Origin: Butyrivibrio sp. XPD2002
GTDB lineage: Bacteria > Bacillota > Clostridia > Lachnospirales > Lachnospiraceae
Reading direction: 5' to 3'
DNA length: 64,000 bases
Assembly (NCBI RefSeq): GCF_000423945.1
Contig: NZ_AUIY01000012.1
Location: 1-64,000 of the forward strand
Shown here piece after piece: positions 24,412 to 33,078 of this stretch. The notes under the pieces are model-generated. The model did not search any database, was not told where the DNA came from, and saw only the letters and a list, made by a program, of their open reading frames with translations. The number at the start of each line of letters is the position of its first letter. The stretch's first letter is position 1. The translations under genes were made by a program, and so were the position numbers.

Positions 24412-26367
24412 ATGAAAAAGAACTTACAAAAGGTCATGTCACTTTTGTGCGTATCCGCTATTTCACTTTCTATGATCGCTGGATGTGGCGGCGGAAACAA
24501 TGGTGGCACAACAACTGAGACTCCGGCAGCAACAACTGAGGAAGCTTCAACAGAAACATCTACTGAAGCTGCTGATGCTACAGCTGAGGAGAGTACAGAA
24601 GCAACAGAAGAGACAACAGAAGAGACCACCGAGGAAACTACAGAAGAAACAACAGAAGCTGCTGCAGACGGTGAGTCAACACCCAGAAATGAGACTCTTT
24701 ATGAGGCTGGTCAGCAGTGGGGAACAATCAACGACTGGAACCCGATGTCAGCTAACTCAAACAACGGACTTGCTCTTTCAGCTAACGAGTCAGCTCGTGA
24801 ACTTGTTTATGAGACACTTTTCATGTTCAATTCACTTGATGGCAAGCTCTATCCTCTTCTTGGATCAGAGTACAGCTGGAACGATGATCAGACAGAGCTT
24901 ACTGTAAAGCTCAATCCCGATGCTAAATGGAGCGATGGCTCAGCTTTCACAGCTGAAGACGTAGCTTATACTTACGACACACATGTGAAGTATCAGTCTT
25001 CACAGGGTGCTGATTTCTCAACTTATGTTGATTCTGTAGAAGCTGTTGATGATTCAACAGTTCTCATCAAGGCTAAGGTTGAAAACGGCGTTGCTGTTAA
25101 CCCTCTTAAGGTTACTTCAATCCTCAATACAATGTACATGATGCAGAAGGCTTATCTGCAGACTGTAGAGGAGAGAAACGGTGAGGATGCTGATAAGGTT
25201 AAACAGGATACTATGGAAGATCTTGTTCACACAGGCCCTTATGCTCCTTACATTTCTAACGACCAGAAGGCAGTTCTTCAGAGAGATGACAACTATTGGG
25301 GACAGGCAGACTCCATGTGGGGTAAGCTTCCCGTTCCGAAGTACATCGCTCACACAATCTATAAGGACAATGCAGCAGGTCAGGTTGCGCTTTCTCAGGG
25401 CGAAGTTGATGTCTGCCAGCAGTTCATCACAGATGTACAGAACCTGTGGCTCGAAGATAATCTTCCGATTTCCACATGGCTCGATGATGCACCTTACGGC
25501 GCATGCGAAGTAATGCCTTCAATGTTCTTCAACACAGAGAGAGAAGGACTTGATCAGAAGGAAGTTCGTCGTGCAATCGCTATGGCAGTTGATTATGAGC
25601 AGATCATTGCATCCGCTATGTCAGGCCAGTCACCTACATTTGCTGAGTATCCGAGATCAGTTGTTGGACCTACAGACGGCGAGAGAAAGTATGTAGATTT
25701 CGATGCTATCGCAGATCTTCAGTGGGATAACGCAGACGTTGACGGCGCTAACAAGCTCCTTGACGATGCAGGAATCGTTGATAGTGACGGCGATGGAATC
25801 CGTGAGTACAACGGCAAGAACCTTTCCTTCAAGGCTGAGTGCCCTACAGGATGGTCAGACTGGAACGCTTCTATGGAAATCGTAGCAGCAGCCGGCGAGA
25901 AGATTGGTATTGATATCCAGACATACTTCCCTGAGGCTTCTTCCTTCTACGATGACATGACAACATGTAACTTCGATATCTGCATGTGGTCAACACCCGG
26001 CGCAGGCGTTATGAACCCTTACTCAAAGGGAATGTTCTACTTCTCAGAAGAGTATGCAAAGCTTGCATCTAACTGGAGTGGTAACTTCGGTCACTACATG
26101 AACGATGATGCTGAGAAGATCCTTGAGGCTCTTCCTGCAGAGACAGACGAAGCTAAGCTTAAAGAGTACTATACAGAACTTTCAAGAATCCTTCTTGATG
26201 AGTGCCCTGCAGTTGCTCTTATGTATCGTCCTACATTGTTCTATGCTGTAAACGAGTCTGTATGGACAAACTATCCTGCAGCTGATGATGGAAGAAATAT
26301 TCCTCCGACAGACTGCACAGATGGTTATGGTATTGCAGCACTTTACGAGCTTGAGCTTGTTGAGTAA
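24412..26367 (+). CDS. ABC importer solute-binding lipoprotein, family 5 (oligopeptide/oligosaccharide)
   Basis: Extracellular lipoprotein of 651 residues that captures substrate for the importer encoded downstream. Signal peptide ends in the lipobox SMIAGC with Cys25 as the lipid site; a Thr/Glu repeat linker (about residues 34-85) follows, then the family 5 fold, with PLLGSEYSWNDDQTELTVKL, AKWSDGSAFTAEDVAYTYD and the VRRAIAMAVDYEQI segment. A DSDGDGIREYNG loop (about 462) looks like a calcium-binding insertion. Family 5 proteins bind peptides, nickel chelates or, in several fibre degraders, cello- or manno-oligosaccharides, so the substrate is open. AAAGGGAGG precedes the ATG. A hairpin after the stop (26402) probably lets this gene be expressed above the permeases. 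Confidence 0.9.
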   Translation: MKKNLQKVMSLLCVSAISLSMIAGCGGGNNGGTTTETPAATTEEASTETSTEAADATAEESTEATEETTEETTEETTEETTEAAADGESTPRNETLYEAGQQWGTINDWNPMSANSNNGLALSANESARELVYETLFMFNSLDGKLYPLLGSEYSWNDDQTELTVKLNPDAKWSDGSAFTAEDVAYTYDTHVKYQSSQGADFSTYVDSVEAVDDSTVLIKAKVENGVAVNPLKVTSILNTMYMMQKAYLQTVEERNGEDADKVKQDTMEDLVHTGPYAPYISNDQKAVLQRDDNYWGQADSMWGKLPVPKYIAHTIYKDNAAGQVALSQGEVDVCQQFITDVQNLWLEDNLPISTWLDDAPYGACEVMPSMFFNTEREGLDQKEVRRAIAMAVDYEQIIASAMSGQSPTFAEYPRSVVGPTDGERKYVDFDAIADLQWDNADVDGANKLLDDAGIVDSDGDGIREYNGKNLSFKAECPTGWSDWNASMEIVAAAGEKIGIDIQTYFPEASSFYDDMTTCNFDICMWSTPGAGVMNPYSKGMFYFSEEYAKLASNWSGNFGHYMNDDAEKILEALPAETDEAKLKEYYTELSRILLDECPAVALMYRPTLFYAVNESVWTNYPAADDGRNIPPTDCTDGYGIAALYELELVE

Positions 26368-26401
26368 TACATAAACTAAATACTAGATTTAGGTAAACTG
26401 G

Positions 26402-26442
26402 GGCTGCCGTTAGTGGCAAAAAACGCTTGCGGCAGCCTTTTT
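26402..26442 (+). terminator. Partial terminator between binding protein and permease genes
   Basis: GGCTGCCG pairs with CGGCAGCC, with some inner pairs, followed by TTTTTAT. Placed inside the operon, it would allow only part of the transcripts to continue. Confidence 0.75.
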
Positions 26443-26508
26443 ATACGAAAAAATAAGCAAAAAATGGTAATGTAACCGGCGTATGATTGCAGAAGGGAGG
26501 TTTTTCAA

Positions 26509-27513
26509 TTGAAAGGGTATAAAAAATACTATGGTCAGAAATTGTTCTGGTATTTTCTGACACTCATTTTCGCCGTAATCCTCAATTTCATTCTGCCGCG
26601 CCTGATGCCCGGAAATCCTGTTTCCGCTATAGCATCAAAGGCAGTAAGCGGTATGACAGATTCAACGGCTATTCAGAAGGTTTTAAATGATTATGCAGCA
26701 AAGTTCGGTATCAACGAACCTATGTACAAACAGTTCTTTATGTGGCTTGGAAATGCATTAAAGGGTGATTTTGGTGTTTCCTTCAGCCAATATCCTAGAC
26801 CTGTATCCGACATTATTGCCAAGGCTGTTTGGTGGACAGTAGCTCTGCAGCTTCCTGCAATTATTGTTGGTTGGATACTTGGTAATCTCCTCGGAGCGAT
26901 TGCTGCTTATATCAAAGGTGCTTTTGATAAGGTAATCCTTCCTGTTTTCCTTTTCATCGGAAATATACCGGCATTCGGAATGGCAACAGTTCTTCTTTAT
27001 CTCTTTGCTATCAGACTTAAGATCGCACCTTCATCAGGTGGTTACGGATATGATCTTATTCCGAATATGAGCTGGACATTTATTAAATCGATTATCGCGC
27101 ACTACCAGCTTCCTTTCTGGTCAATCGTTCTTATAACAATCGGCGGACAGGCAATCGGTATGCGTTCAATGTCAATATATGAGTTAAATGCAGACTATGT
27201 AAAATACTCAAGATTCCTTGGTATCAAGGACAGAAAGATCGTAGGTTATGTGTTCAGAAACGCTATGCTTCCTCAGATCACAGGACTTGCTCTTTCACTT
27301 GGAACAATGATGGGTGGTGCTCTCGTTGCAGAGATGATCTTCTCCTATCCCGGACTTGGAATGACACTTCTTACAGCTGTAAACGGTCAGGATTATCCGC
27401 TGCTTTCAGCATGTACACTTATTATTACTATCATGGTTCTTATAGCTAACCTTGCGGTTGAACTCCTCTATGGTGTTATCGATCCTCGAGTTAAGGCTAA
27501 CCAGTTAGATTAA
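26509..27513 (+). CDS. ABC importer permease, OppB/DppB type
   Basis: Inner-membrane subunit of 334 residues with about six helices. The first helix region ([18 protein letters not shown]) carries the RLxPGNP text typical of OppB. Residues after it match the periplasmic [12 protein letters not shown] form, and the C-terminal half has the EAA loop [20 protein letters not shown] that contacts the ATPase. The start is TTG at 26509, eight bases after AAGGGAGG; no ATG is available nearby. It is 17 bases before the OppC-type gene. Confidence 0.9.
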   Translation: MKGYKKYYGQKLFWYFLTLIFAVILNFILPRLMPGNPVSAIASKAVSGMTDSTAIQKVLNDYAAKFGINEPMYKQFFMWLGNALKGDFGVSFSQYPRPVSDIIAKAVWWTVALQLPAIIVGWILGNLLGAIAAYIKGAFDKVILPVFLFIGNIPAFGMATVLLYLFAIRLKIAPSSGGYGYDLIPNMSWTFIKSIIAHYQLPFWSIVLITIGGQAIGMRSMSIYELNADYVKYSRFLGIKDRKIVGYVFRNAMLPQITGLALSLGTMMGGALVAEMIFSYPGLGMTLLTAVNGQDYPLLSACTLIITIMVLIANLAVELLYGVIDPRVKANQLD

Positions 27514-27529
27514 GAAAGGGGAATGAAAG

Positions 27530-28774
27530 ATGAAAAATACAATTAAACAGATTTTCCATTCCGGTAAATTCCTCTTTGGTTTTGTAATTTTTATGTTCAT
27601 ACTGCTTACGGTTATCATCTATCCTATTTTTGTAACAGCTGATCCGTTGCAGATGATAGGACAGGGTAACTTCTTTAAACCGGGTACTTATGTATCTGTT
27701 GAGGAATCAACACTGGAAAAGTCATATACATTACAGATTCCCAAGCAGTTTTCAAAGCTTGAGATGGTACTTGATATTGATACAAGAGCAAATATTCAGG
27801 ACTTCCTTATTAAGCAGGCAGGCGTTGCTGAAGCAGATATCGACGTAACTAATGCTGAGGAGCTTGTAGCATTATGGAAAGCTAATTATGATCCCAATAC
27901 AAAGTATAAGGGACTTACAACAGCTAAGAGAAAGGCTCTTAAGAGACTTGATAACCAGATTACAGCAGCTATGAAAGAATCCGGAGTTATCATTGCAGAG
28001 AAAAATGAAGAGGGTGAGCTTAAACAGAGTAAGGTCATCAAGGATACAGATTATGTAAACATTAGCGATGTTACAACAAAGACCTTCCTTCTTGGAACTG
28101 ATAACTTTGGTCGTGACGTTTTGACAGAGCTTGTTGCAGCAGCAAAGTCTTCATTAAAGATTGGTCTTCTTGCAGGACTTATCGCTACAGCAATTGGTCT
28201 TCTCCTTGGACTTCTTGCAGGATACGTTGGCGGACTTGTTGATAACATCATCATTTTCATCACAAACCTGTTTACTGTTATTCCTTCTTTCGTAATCCTT
28301 ATCCTCATTTCTTACTCAGTAGGAGATAAGGCAAGAGGTATTGCAATGGTTGGTATTATCATCGGTATTACATCCTGGCCCTGGACAACACGTTCAGTTC
28401 GTTCACAGGTAATATCACTTAGAAACCGCGATCACGTTAACTTATCAAAACTGTCCGGACACAGCATGTTCAGGATCATCTTCACAGATATCCTTCCTTA
28501 CATCGCTTCCTACGTTGTAATGGCTATGATCCTTCAGATCTCATCAGGAATCCTTGCTGAGGCACAGCTTTCCATGATCGGTCTTGGACCTGCTACAACA
28601 AAGACAGCAACTCTGGGACTTATGATGCAGTGGGCTATGCAGTATTCAGCACATCTGAATGGTTCATGGTGGGCATACTTCCCGGTAGTAATTCTGATAG
28701 CGCTGATTTCATTCTCCTTAAACCTTATGAACACAGGAATGGATCAGGTATTCAACCCGCAGCTTCGTGATTGA
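27530..28774 (+). CDS. ABC importer permease, OppC/DppC type with large external insertion
   Basis: Second membrane subunit, 414 residues against about 300 for typical OppC. After the first helix (about 14-36) comes an unusual ~150-residue, mostly charged segment (about 50-185) before the conserved [17 protein letters not shown]. This segment should lie on the outer face and could contact the binding protein. The remaining five helices, the EAA loop [20 protein letters not shown] and the terminal FNPQLRD are normal. The start follows AAAGGGG. The stop overlaps a possible upstream GTG of the next gene, but the next real start is 20 bases further on. Confidence 0.9.
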   Translation: MKNTIKQIFHSGKFLFGFVIFMFILLTVIIYPIFVTADPLQMIGQGNFFKPGTYVSVEESTLEKSYTLQIPKQFSKLEMVLDIDTRANIQDFLIKQAGVAEADIDVTNAEELVALWKANYDPNTKYKGLTTAKRKALKRLDNQITAAMKESGVIIAEKNEEGELKQSKVIKDTDYVNISDVTTKTFLLGTDNFGRDVLTELVAAAKSSLKIGLLAGLIATAIGLLLGLLAGYVGGLVDNIIIFITNLFTVIPSFVILILISYSVGDKARGIAMVGIIIGITSWPWTTRSVRSQVISLRNRDHVNLSKLSGHSMFRIIFTDILPYIASYVVMAMILQISSGILAEAQLSMIGLGPATTKTATLGLMMQWAMQYSAHLNGSWWAYFPVVILIALISFSLNLMNTGMDQVFNPQLRD

Positions 28775-28793
28775 TGGAAAGGAAAGGTTAAGT

Positions 28794-29837
28794 ATGGGAA
28801 AAGTAATGCTTGAGGTTAAAGACCTCAAAACAAAATATGTAACCAGATTCCATGAGGATGTGTATGCGGTTGATGGTGTTTCCCTTAAGGTAGAAGAAGG
28901 AAAATCACTTGGTATTGCCGGAGAGTCCGGATGTGGTAAATCAACACTTGCACTTTCACTTATGGGTTACTATTTCGCCCCACTTCATTATATAAGTGGA
29001 GATATCATAGTAGACGGTCAGACAATTTCAAATATGAAGCCCGACGATGTACGTCGTAAGATACTTGGTAACGAGATCGCATACATCCCTCAGGCAGCTA
29101 TGAATGCTCTGAACCCTACACAGAAGATTATTCGTTTCGTTGAGGATGTTATTCATGCTCATGGAATCAAGATGACAAAAAAAGAGATTTACGATATGGC
29201 AAGAGAGCGTTTTGCTGAGCTTGGTCTTCCGGAGGATGTACTTGAAAAGCATGCAGTTGAGCTCTCAGGTGGTATGAAACAGCGTACCGTTATTGCAATA
29301 TCAACAATTCTTTCACCTAAGGTACTTATTGCCGACGAGCCTTCATCAGCTCTTGACGTTACATCTCAGAAGATGGTTATCAGAATGATGAGACAGCTTA
29401 TGGAAAAGGGCTACATCAAGTCCATGATCTTCATCACACATGAGCTTCCCCTTCTGTACAATGTAACAGATGATATCGCAGTAATGTATGCTGGACAGTT
29501 CGTAGAACTTGGAACAGCCAAGGAGATGGTATTCGATCCGGTTCACCCTTATGCTAAGGGACTTATGGGATCCATCATCGTTCCTGAGGAAGGAATGAAA
29601 GCGCATGAGCTTACAGCTCTTCGCGGAACACCTCCGAACCTCAAGAACCCTCCGAAGGGATGCAGATTTGCTCCCAGATGTCCATATGCAGTACCTACAT
29701 GTACAGCTATGGCACCGGATGAAAAAGAATTTGAGAATGGCAGATGTTATCGCTGCCTGATGTCAGTAAGAAAACTTAGGGAGGTATATGCTAATGGCAA
29801 CGAATCAAAACCAGAGCCCGAAACAGAATTTGACTGA
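28794..29837 (+). CDS. ABC importer ATPase, OppD/DppD type
   Basis: Energy-providing subunit, 347 residues. Walker [11 protein letters not shown]-loop [11 protein letters not shown], signature [10 protein letters not shown], Walker [13 protein letters not shown] and the switch histidine in FITHELP are all present. The C-terminal oligopeptide/dipeptide domain carries the four-cysteine-style stretch [14 protein letters not shown] seen in OppD. The ATG at 28794 follows AAAGGAAAGG; an in-frame GTG nine codons earlier overlaps the upstream stop and has no ribosome site. It overlaps the next gene by 44 bases. Confidence 0.92.
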   Translation: MGKVMLEVKDLKTKYVTRFHEDVYAVDGVSLKVEEGKSLGIAGESGCGKSTLALSLMGYYFAPLHYISGDIIVDGQTISNMKPDDVRRKILGNEIAYIPQAAMNALNPTQKIIRFVEDVIHAHGIKMTKKEIYDMARERFAELGLPEDVLEKHAVELSGGMKQRTVIAISTILSPKVLIADEPSSALDVTSQKMVIRMMRQLMEKGYIKSMIFITHELPLLYNVTDDIAVMYAGQFVELGTAKEMVFDPVHPYAKGLMGSIIVPEEGMKAHELTALRGTPPNLKNPPKGCRFAPRCPYAVPTCTAMAPDEKEFENGRCYRCLMSVRKLREVYANGNESKPEPETEFD

Positions 29838-30660
29838 TGCTAATAAGCCGGCACCGAAGCCTTGCCTCTCAGGAAGAGGATTAACAAAGGTATTTGGCCT
29901 TGGTAAAACTCAGAAAGTAGCAGTAGATCATGTTGATTTTGACTTCAATGAAGGCGAGATCGTTTCTATAGTAGGTGAGTCAGGAAGTGGAAAGACAACT
30001 CTTTCAAAGATGCTTCTTGGACTTTTGAGCACAACTGAAGGAACAATTGAATATCAGGGAAAGCCCCGTGATATAAGCACAAATGCTAAGAAGAAGGAGT
30101 ATTGGAAAAACATCCAGCCCATCTTCCAGGATCCGTTTTCATCCTACAATATCTTCTATAAGATTGATGCGGTTCTTGATGACTGCTTAAACATGAGAGG
30201 CTTCAAGAATCTTCCTGAAGAGCAGAAGATACAGATGAAGACAGAGGCCTGTAGCTTCGTTAACCTTAAGTATGCAGAGCTTACAAACAAGTATCCCTTC
30301 GAGCTTTCAGGTGGACAGATGCAGAGACTTATGATCGCAAGAATCTTCCTTCTTAAGCCGAAGATCCTTATGGCCGATGAGCCTACATCCATGATCGATG
30401 CCTGCTCAAGAGCAACAATCCTCGATATGCTCTTAAAGCTTCGTGATGAGATCAATATGACAATCATTTTCATCACACACGACATCGGACTTGCTTATTA
30501 CATCTCCGACAAGGTATATATCATGGAGCATGGCAAATTTGTTGAGTCCGGCACTGCTGAGGAGGTTATCATCAATCCTCAGGCTGATTACACAAAGAGA
30601 CTTATCAGCGACGTACCGAAGATCTACGAGAAGTGGGATCTTGATACGGTAGTCAGCTGA
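29794..30660 (+). CDS. ABC importer ATPase, OppF/DppF type
   Basis: Second ATPase subunit, 288 residues. Walker [11 protein letters not shown]-loop [10 protein letters not shown], signature [10 protein letters not shown], Walker [13 protein letters not shown] and the switch histidine in FITHDIG are intact. It lacks the cysteine-rich tail of OppD-type partners. The ATG at 29794 is nine bases from GGGAGG; an ATG at 29788 is too close to that site. The gene begins inside the preceding ATPase gene, so translation is coupled. It ends the five-gene importer; a hairpin follows at 30719. Confidence 0.92.
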   Translation: MATNQNQSPKQNLTDANKPAPKPCLSGRGLTKVFGLGKTQKVAVDHVDFDFNEGEIVSIVGESGSGKTTLSKMLLGLLSTTEGTIEYQGKPRDISTNAKKKEYWKNIQPIFQDPFSSYNIFYKIDAVLDDCLNMRGFKNLPEEQKIQMKTEACSFVNLKYAELTNKYPFELSGGQMQRLMIARIFLLKPKILMADEPTSMIDACSRATILDMLLKLRDEINMTIIFITHDIGLAYYISDKVYIMEHGKFVESGTAEEVIINPQADYTKRLISDVPKIYEKWDLDTVVS

Positions 30661-30718
30661 TAAAAACCGACAAACTTAAGCTTTTGACCTACCTTATAAT
30701 GATTAGTGTATGCTTCGG

Positions 30719-30750
30719 ATACCCCGCTGTTATGGCGGGGTATTTGAGTT
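30719..30750 (+). terminator. Terminator of the ABC importer operon
   Basis: ATACCCCGC pairs with GCGGGGTAT (9 bp perfect) over a seven-base loop, followed by TTGAGTTT, a weak T tract. Confidence 0.7.
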
Positions 30751-30855
30751 TAGGCGAAAGGTGATCTGATTTTGATTTATCACGTTAAAAGACTAAAATT
30801 TTGTGTAGATTTTTTTATATTAAATGGCGTATAATGCGGTTTATGGAGTTTCGTT

Positions 30856-30871
30856 GTGAGCATAGGCTCAC
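30856..30871 (+). promoter_or_regulatory. Inverted repeat shared with the ABC importer leader (copy 2)
   Basis: GTGAGC-ATAG-GCTCAC, six-base arms, directly before GGAAGGAGG. A TATAAT at 30830-30835 lies 20 bases upstream, so the element would be at the very start of the mRNA. See the copy at 24373-24386. Confidence 0.45.
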
Positions 30872-30884
30872 GGAAGGAGGATGA

Positions 30885-31871
30885 ATGAGCACTAGAATCG
30901 GTATTATCGGATATGGAAATCTTGGAAAGGGAGTGGAACTCGCTGTAAAGGAAGCAAAGGACATGGAGCTTGTTGCTGTATTTACAAGAAGAGATCCCTC
31001 ATCATTAACAATAAAGACTCAGGGCATCCCTGTTGTTTCTGTAAGTGAAGTTGAGAACTGGAAGGATAAGATTGACGTAATGATCCTTTGCGGCGGAAGC
31101 GCAACAGATCTTCCTGTTCAGACACCTGAGTATGCAAAGCTTTTCAATGTTGTAGACAGCTTTGATACACACGCAAGAATTCCCGAGCATTTTGCTAATG
31201 TTGACGCAGCTGCAAAGGAAGCTGGCAAGGTTGCGGTTATCTCATGCGGATGGGATCCCGGAATGTTCTCCCTTGCAAGAGTTTACTCAAATGCAATCCT
31301 TCCTGACGGAAATGATTATACATTCTGGGGAAAGGGTGTATCACAGGGACATTCTGATGCCATCAGAAGAATCGAAGGTGTCAAGAATGCAAAGCAGTAC
31401 ACAATCCCTGTTGAGAACGCACTTGAAGCAGTAAGAAGCGGTAAGAATCCTGAGCTTACAACAAGAGATAAGCACACTAGAGAATGCTTTGTTGTTCTTG
31501 AGGATGGCGCAGATGCTGCAAAGGTAGAGAAGGAAATCAAGGAGATGCCCAACTACTTTGCTGATTATGACACAACAGTACACTTCATCAGTGAAGAAGA
31601 GCTTCTTAAGAACCACAGCGGAATGGCTCATGGCGGTTTCGTATTCAGAACAGGTAAGACAGGCGCTGACAAGGAACACAATCATGTAATTGAGTACAGC
31701 TTAAAACTTGATTCAAATCCGGAATTTACAACAAGCGTACTTGTTGCAGTAGCAAGAGCAGCAGCTCGTATGAACAAGGAAGGCCAGACAGGCTGCAAGA
31801 CAATGCTTGATATTCCTCCGGCATACCTTTCAGATAAGAGCGGAGAAGAGCTCAGAGCACATCTTTTATAA
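30885..31871 (+). CDS. ddh: meso-Diaminopimelate dehydrogenase
   Basis: Cytoplasmic NADPH-dependent enzyme making meso-diaminopimelate in one step from tetrahydrodipicolinate, for lysine and peptidoglycan. The 328 residues start with the nucleotide-binding RIGIIGYGNLGKGVE, followed by VFTRRDP, the LCGGSATDLPVQTPEY loop, the DSFDTHARIPEH segment and the substrate-site SCGWDPGMFSLARVY. The C-terminal MAHGGFVFRTG also fits. AAGGAGG precedes the ATG at 30885. It stands alone between an importer operon and a WYL regulator, with its own terminator at 31885. The presence of this gene points to the one-step branch of lysine synthesis. Confidence 0.95.
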   Translation: MSTRIGIIGYGNLGKGVELAVKEAKDMELVAVFTRRDPSSLTIKTQGIPVVSVSEVENWKDKIDVMILCGGSATDLPVQTPEYAKLFNVVDSFDTHARIPEHFANVDAAAKEAGKVAVISCGWDPGMFSLARVYSNAILPDGNDYTFWGKGVSQGHSDAIRRIEGVKNAKQYTIPVENALEAVRSGKNPELTTRDKHTRECFVVLEDGADAAKVEKEIKEMPNYFADYDTTVHFISEEELLKNHSGMAHGGFVFRTGKTGADKEHNHVIEYSLKLDSNPEFTTSVLVAVARAAARMNKEGQTGCKTMLDIPPAYLSDKSGEELRAHLL

Positions 31872-31884
31872 TTTTACGATACCT

Positions 31885-31913
31885 AAAAGGAAGGCTTTAT
31901 GTCTTCCTTTTTT
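31885..31913 (+). terminator. Terminator of ddh
   Basis: AAAAGGAAG pairs with CTTCCTTTT over a nine-base loop, followed by further T. Confidence 0.85.
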
Positions 31914-32006
31914 GATTGCAATAAAACACACAAAAGTTTACTATATAAAGAGAACTATCTTTTCAGTATTTTACGTGACAAATGATGATTTTTTAGGAGA
32001 TGAATT

Positions 32007-32996
32007 ATGCCAAAGGGAACAAATCAGAAGCTTAAACTTTATTATCTGTCAAAAATACTTATGGAAGAGACTGATGATGAGCATGGACTTACCATGCCGG
32101 ACCTTCTTAGCGAGCTGGAAGCCTATGGCGTATCAGCAGACAGAAAGAGTATTTATACGGATATAGAGGCTCTTAATGACATAGGTCTTGATATTGTCGG
32201 TGAAAAGAGTGGCAAGTACTATGTTTATCACATAGGAAGCAGAAAATTTGAGCTTGCTGAGCTAAAGCTCCTTATTGATGCTGTTCAGTCCTTCAAGTTC
32301 ATTACTGAAAAGAAGTCAAATACGCTTATTAAGAAGCTGACTACCTTTGCAAGCATGTATGAGGCTTCGCAGCTTGAGCGTCAGCTTGCCGTTCAGGGCA
32401 GAATTAAGACCATGAACGAGAGTATCTACTATACGGTAGATGATATTCATGCTGCAATTTTGAACAATAAGAAGATCAGCTTCAGGTATATGACCTGGGA
32501 TACGAATAAGAAACTTGTTCCCAGAAAGGATAAGACATATGTAATAAGTCCCTGGAGACTTACCTGGAATGATGAGAATTATTACCTTATAGCCTTTGAT
32601 TCCGAGTCAGGTATTATCAAGCATTACCGCGTGGATAAGATGGACAGGCTTGAGATCCTTGATGAGAAGCGCGAAGGAAAAGAACATTTTAAAGCCTTTG
32701 ATCTTGCTGCATATACAAACAGAGCCTTCGGAATGTTTGGTGGCGATGGGACAATGGTTACCCTGTCTATTAAGGATGAGATGATAGGCATTCTGATTGA
32801 CAGGTTCGGAAAAGATATATCTGTTAAGCCGTCTAAGAAAAAGGGATGGACAGATGTCAGAGTTGAAGTGGCTGTGAGCGATCAGTTTTTCGGATGGATA
32901 TTTGGACTTGGTACCAACGTAAAAATCACGGCGCCTGCTTCTGTAGTAAAAGCGTACAAGGAAGAGATAGATAATCTCATAGAATTCTACAAATAA
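32007..32996 (+). CDS. WYL-domain transcriptional regulator
   Basis: Cytoplasmic DNA-binding protein of 329 residues. Residues ~5-70 form a winged helix-turn-helix of DeoR-like type (GVSADRKSIYTDIEALNDIG). The WYL domain (about 145-215) contains YVISPWRLTWNDENYYLIAF, the segment from which the name comes, and a WCX extension ends the protein. WYL proteins often respond to nucleic-acid or nucleotide ligands, but no ligand is known for this one. An AGGAG precedes the ATG. It is followed by the SulP gene with a terminator-like hairpin between them (33004-33074), so the two are probably only partly co-transcribed. Confidence 0.88.
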   Translation: MPKGTNQKLKLYYLSKILMEETDDEHGLTMPDLLSELEAYGVSADRKSIYTDIEALNDIGLDIVGEKSGKYYVYHIGSRKFELAELKLLIDAVQSFKFITEKKSNTLIKKLTTFASMYEASQLERQLAVQGRIKTMNESIYYTVDDIHAAILNNKKISFRYMTWDTNKKLVPRKDKTYVISPWRLTWNDENYYLIAFDSESGIIKHYRVDKMDRLEILDEKREGKEHFKAFDLAAYTNRAFGMFGGDGTMVTLSIKDEMIGILIDRFGKDISVKPSKKKGWTDVRVEVAVSDQFFGWIFGLGTNVKITAPASVVKAYKEEIDNLIEFYK

Positions 32997-33003
32997 AATA
33001 ATG

Positions 33004-33074
33004 CTCCCATTTATGAAACTGTGCTATAATTTGTCTGCATTTTTGCTAATGTTTCATTAAATGGGAGATTTTTT
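33004..33074 (+). terminator. Terminator whose right arm contains the SulP ribosome site
   Basis: CTCCCATTTATGAAAC (33004-33019) pairs with GTTTCATTAAATGGGAG (33051-33067), 16 pairs with one bulge, followed by ATTTTTT. The GGGAG of the right arm is also the ribosome site of the SulP gene at 33079. An extended -10 (TGCTATAAT, 33022-33030) lies in the loop, so mRNA from that promoter lacks the left arm while read-through mRNA would fold. Confidence 0.65.
33022..33030 (+). promoter_or_regulatory. Extended -10 promoter of the SulP gene
   Basis: TGCTATAAT, inside the loop of the hairpin at 33004-33067. The expected start near 33037 gives a leader of about 40 bases with a free ribosome site. Confidence 0.55.
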
Positions 33075-33078
33075 AATT

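Noticed and set aside
30684..30700. TTGACC followed by TATAAT after the ABC importer
   Set aside because: Only five bases separate the two boxes, so they cannot act together as a promoter.
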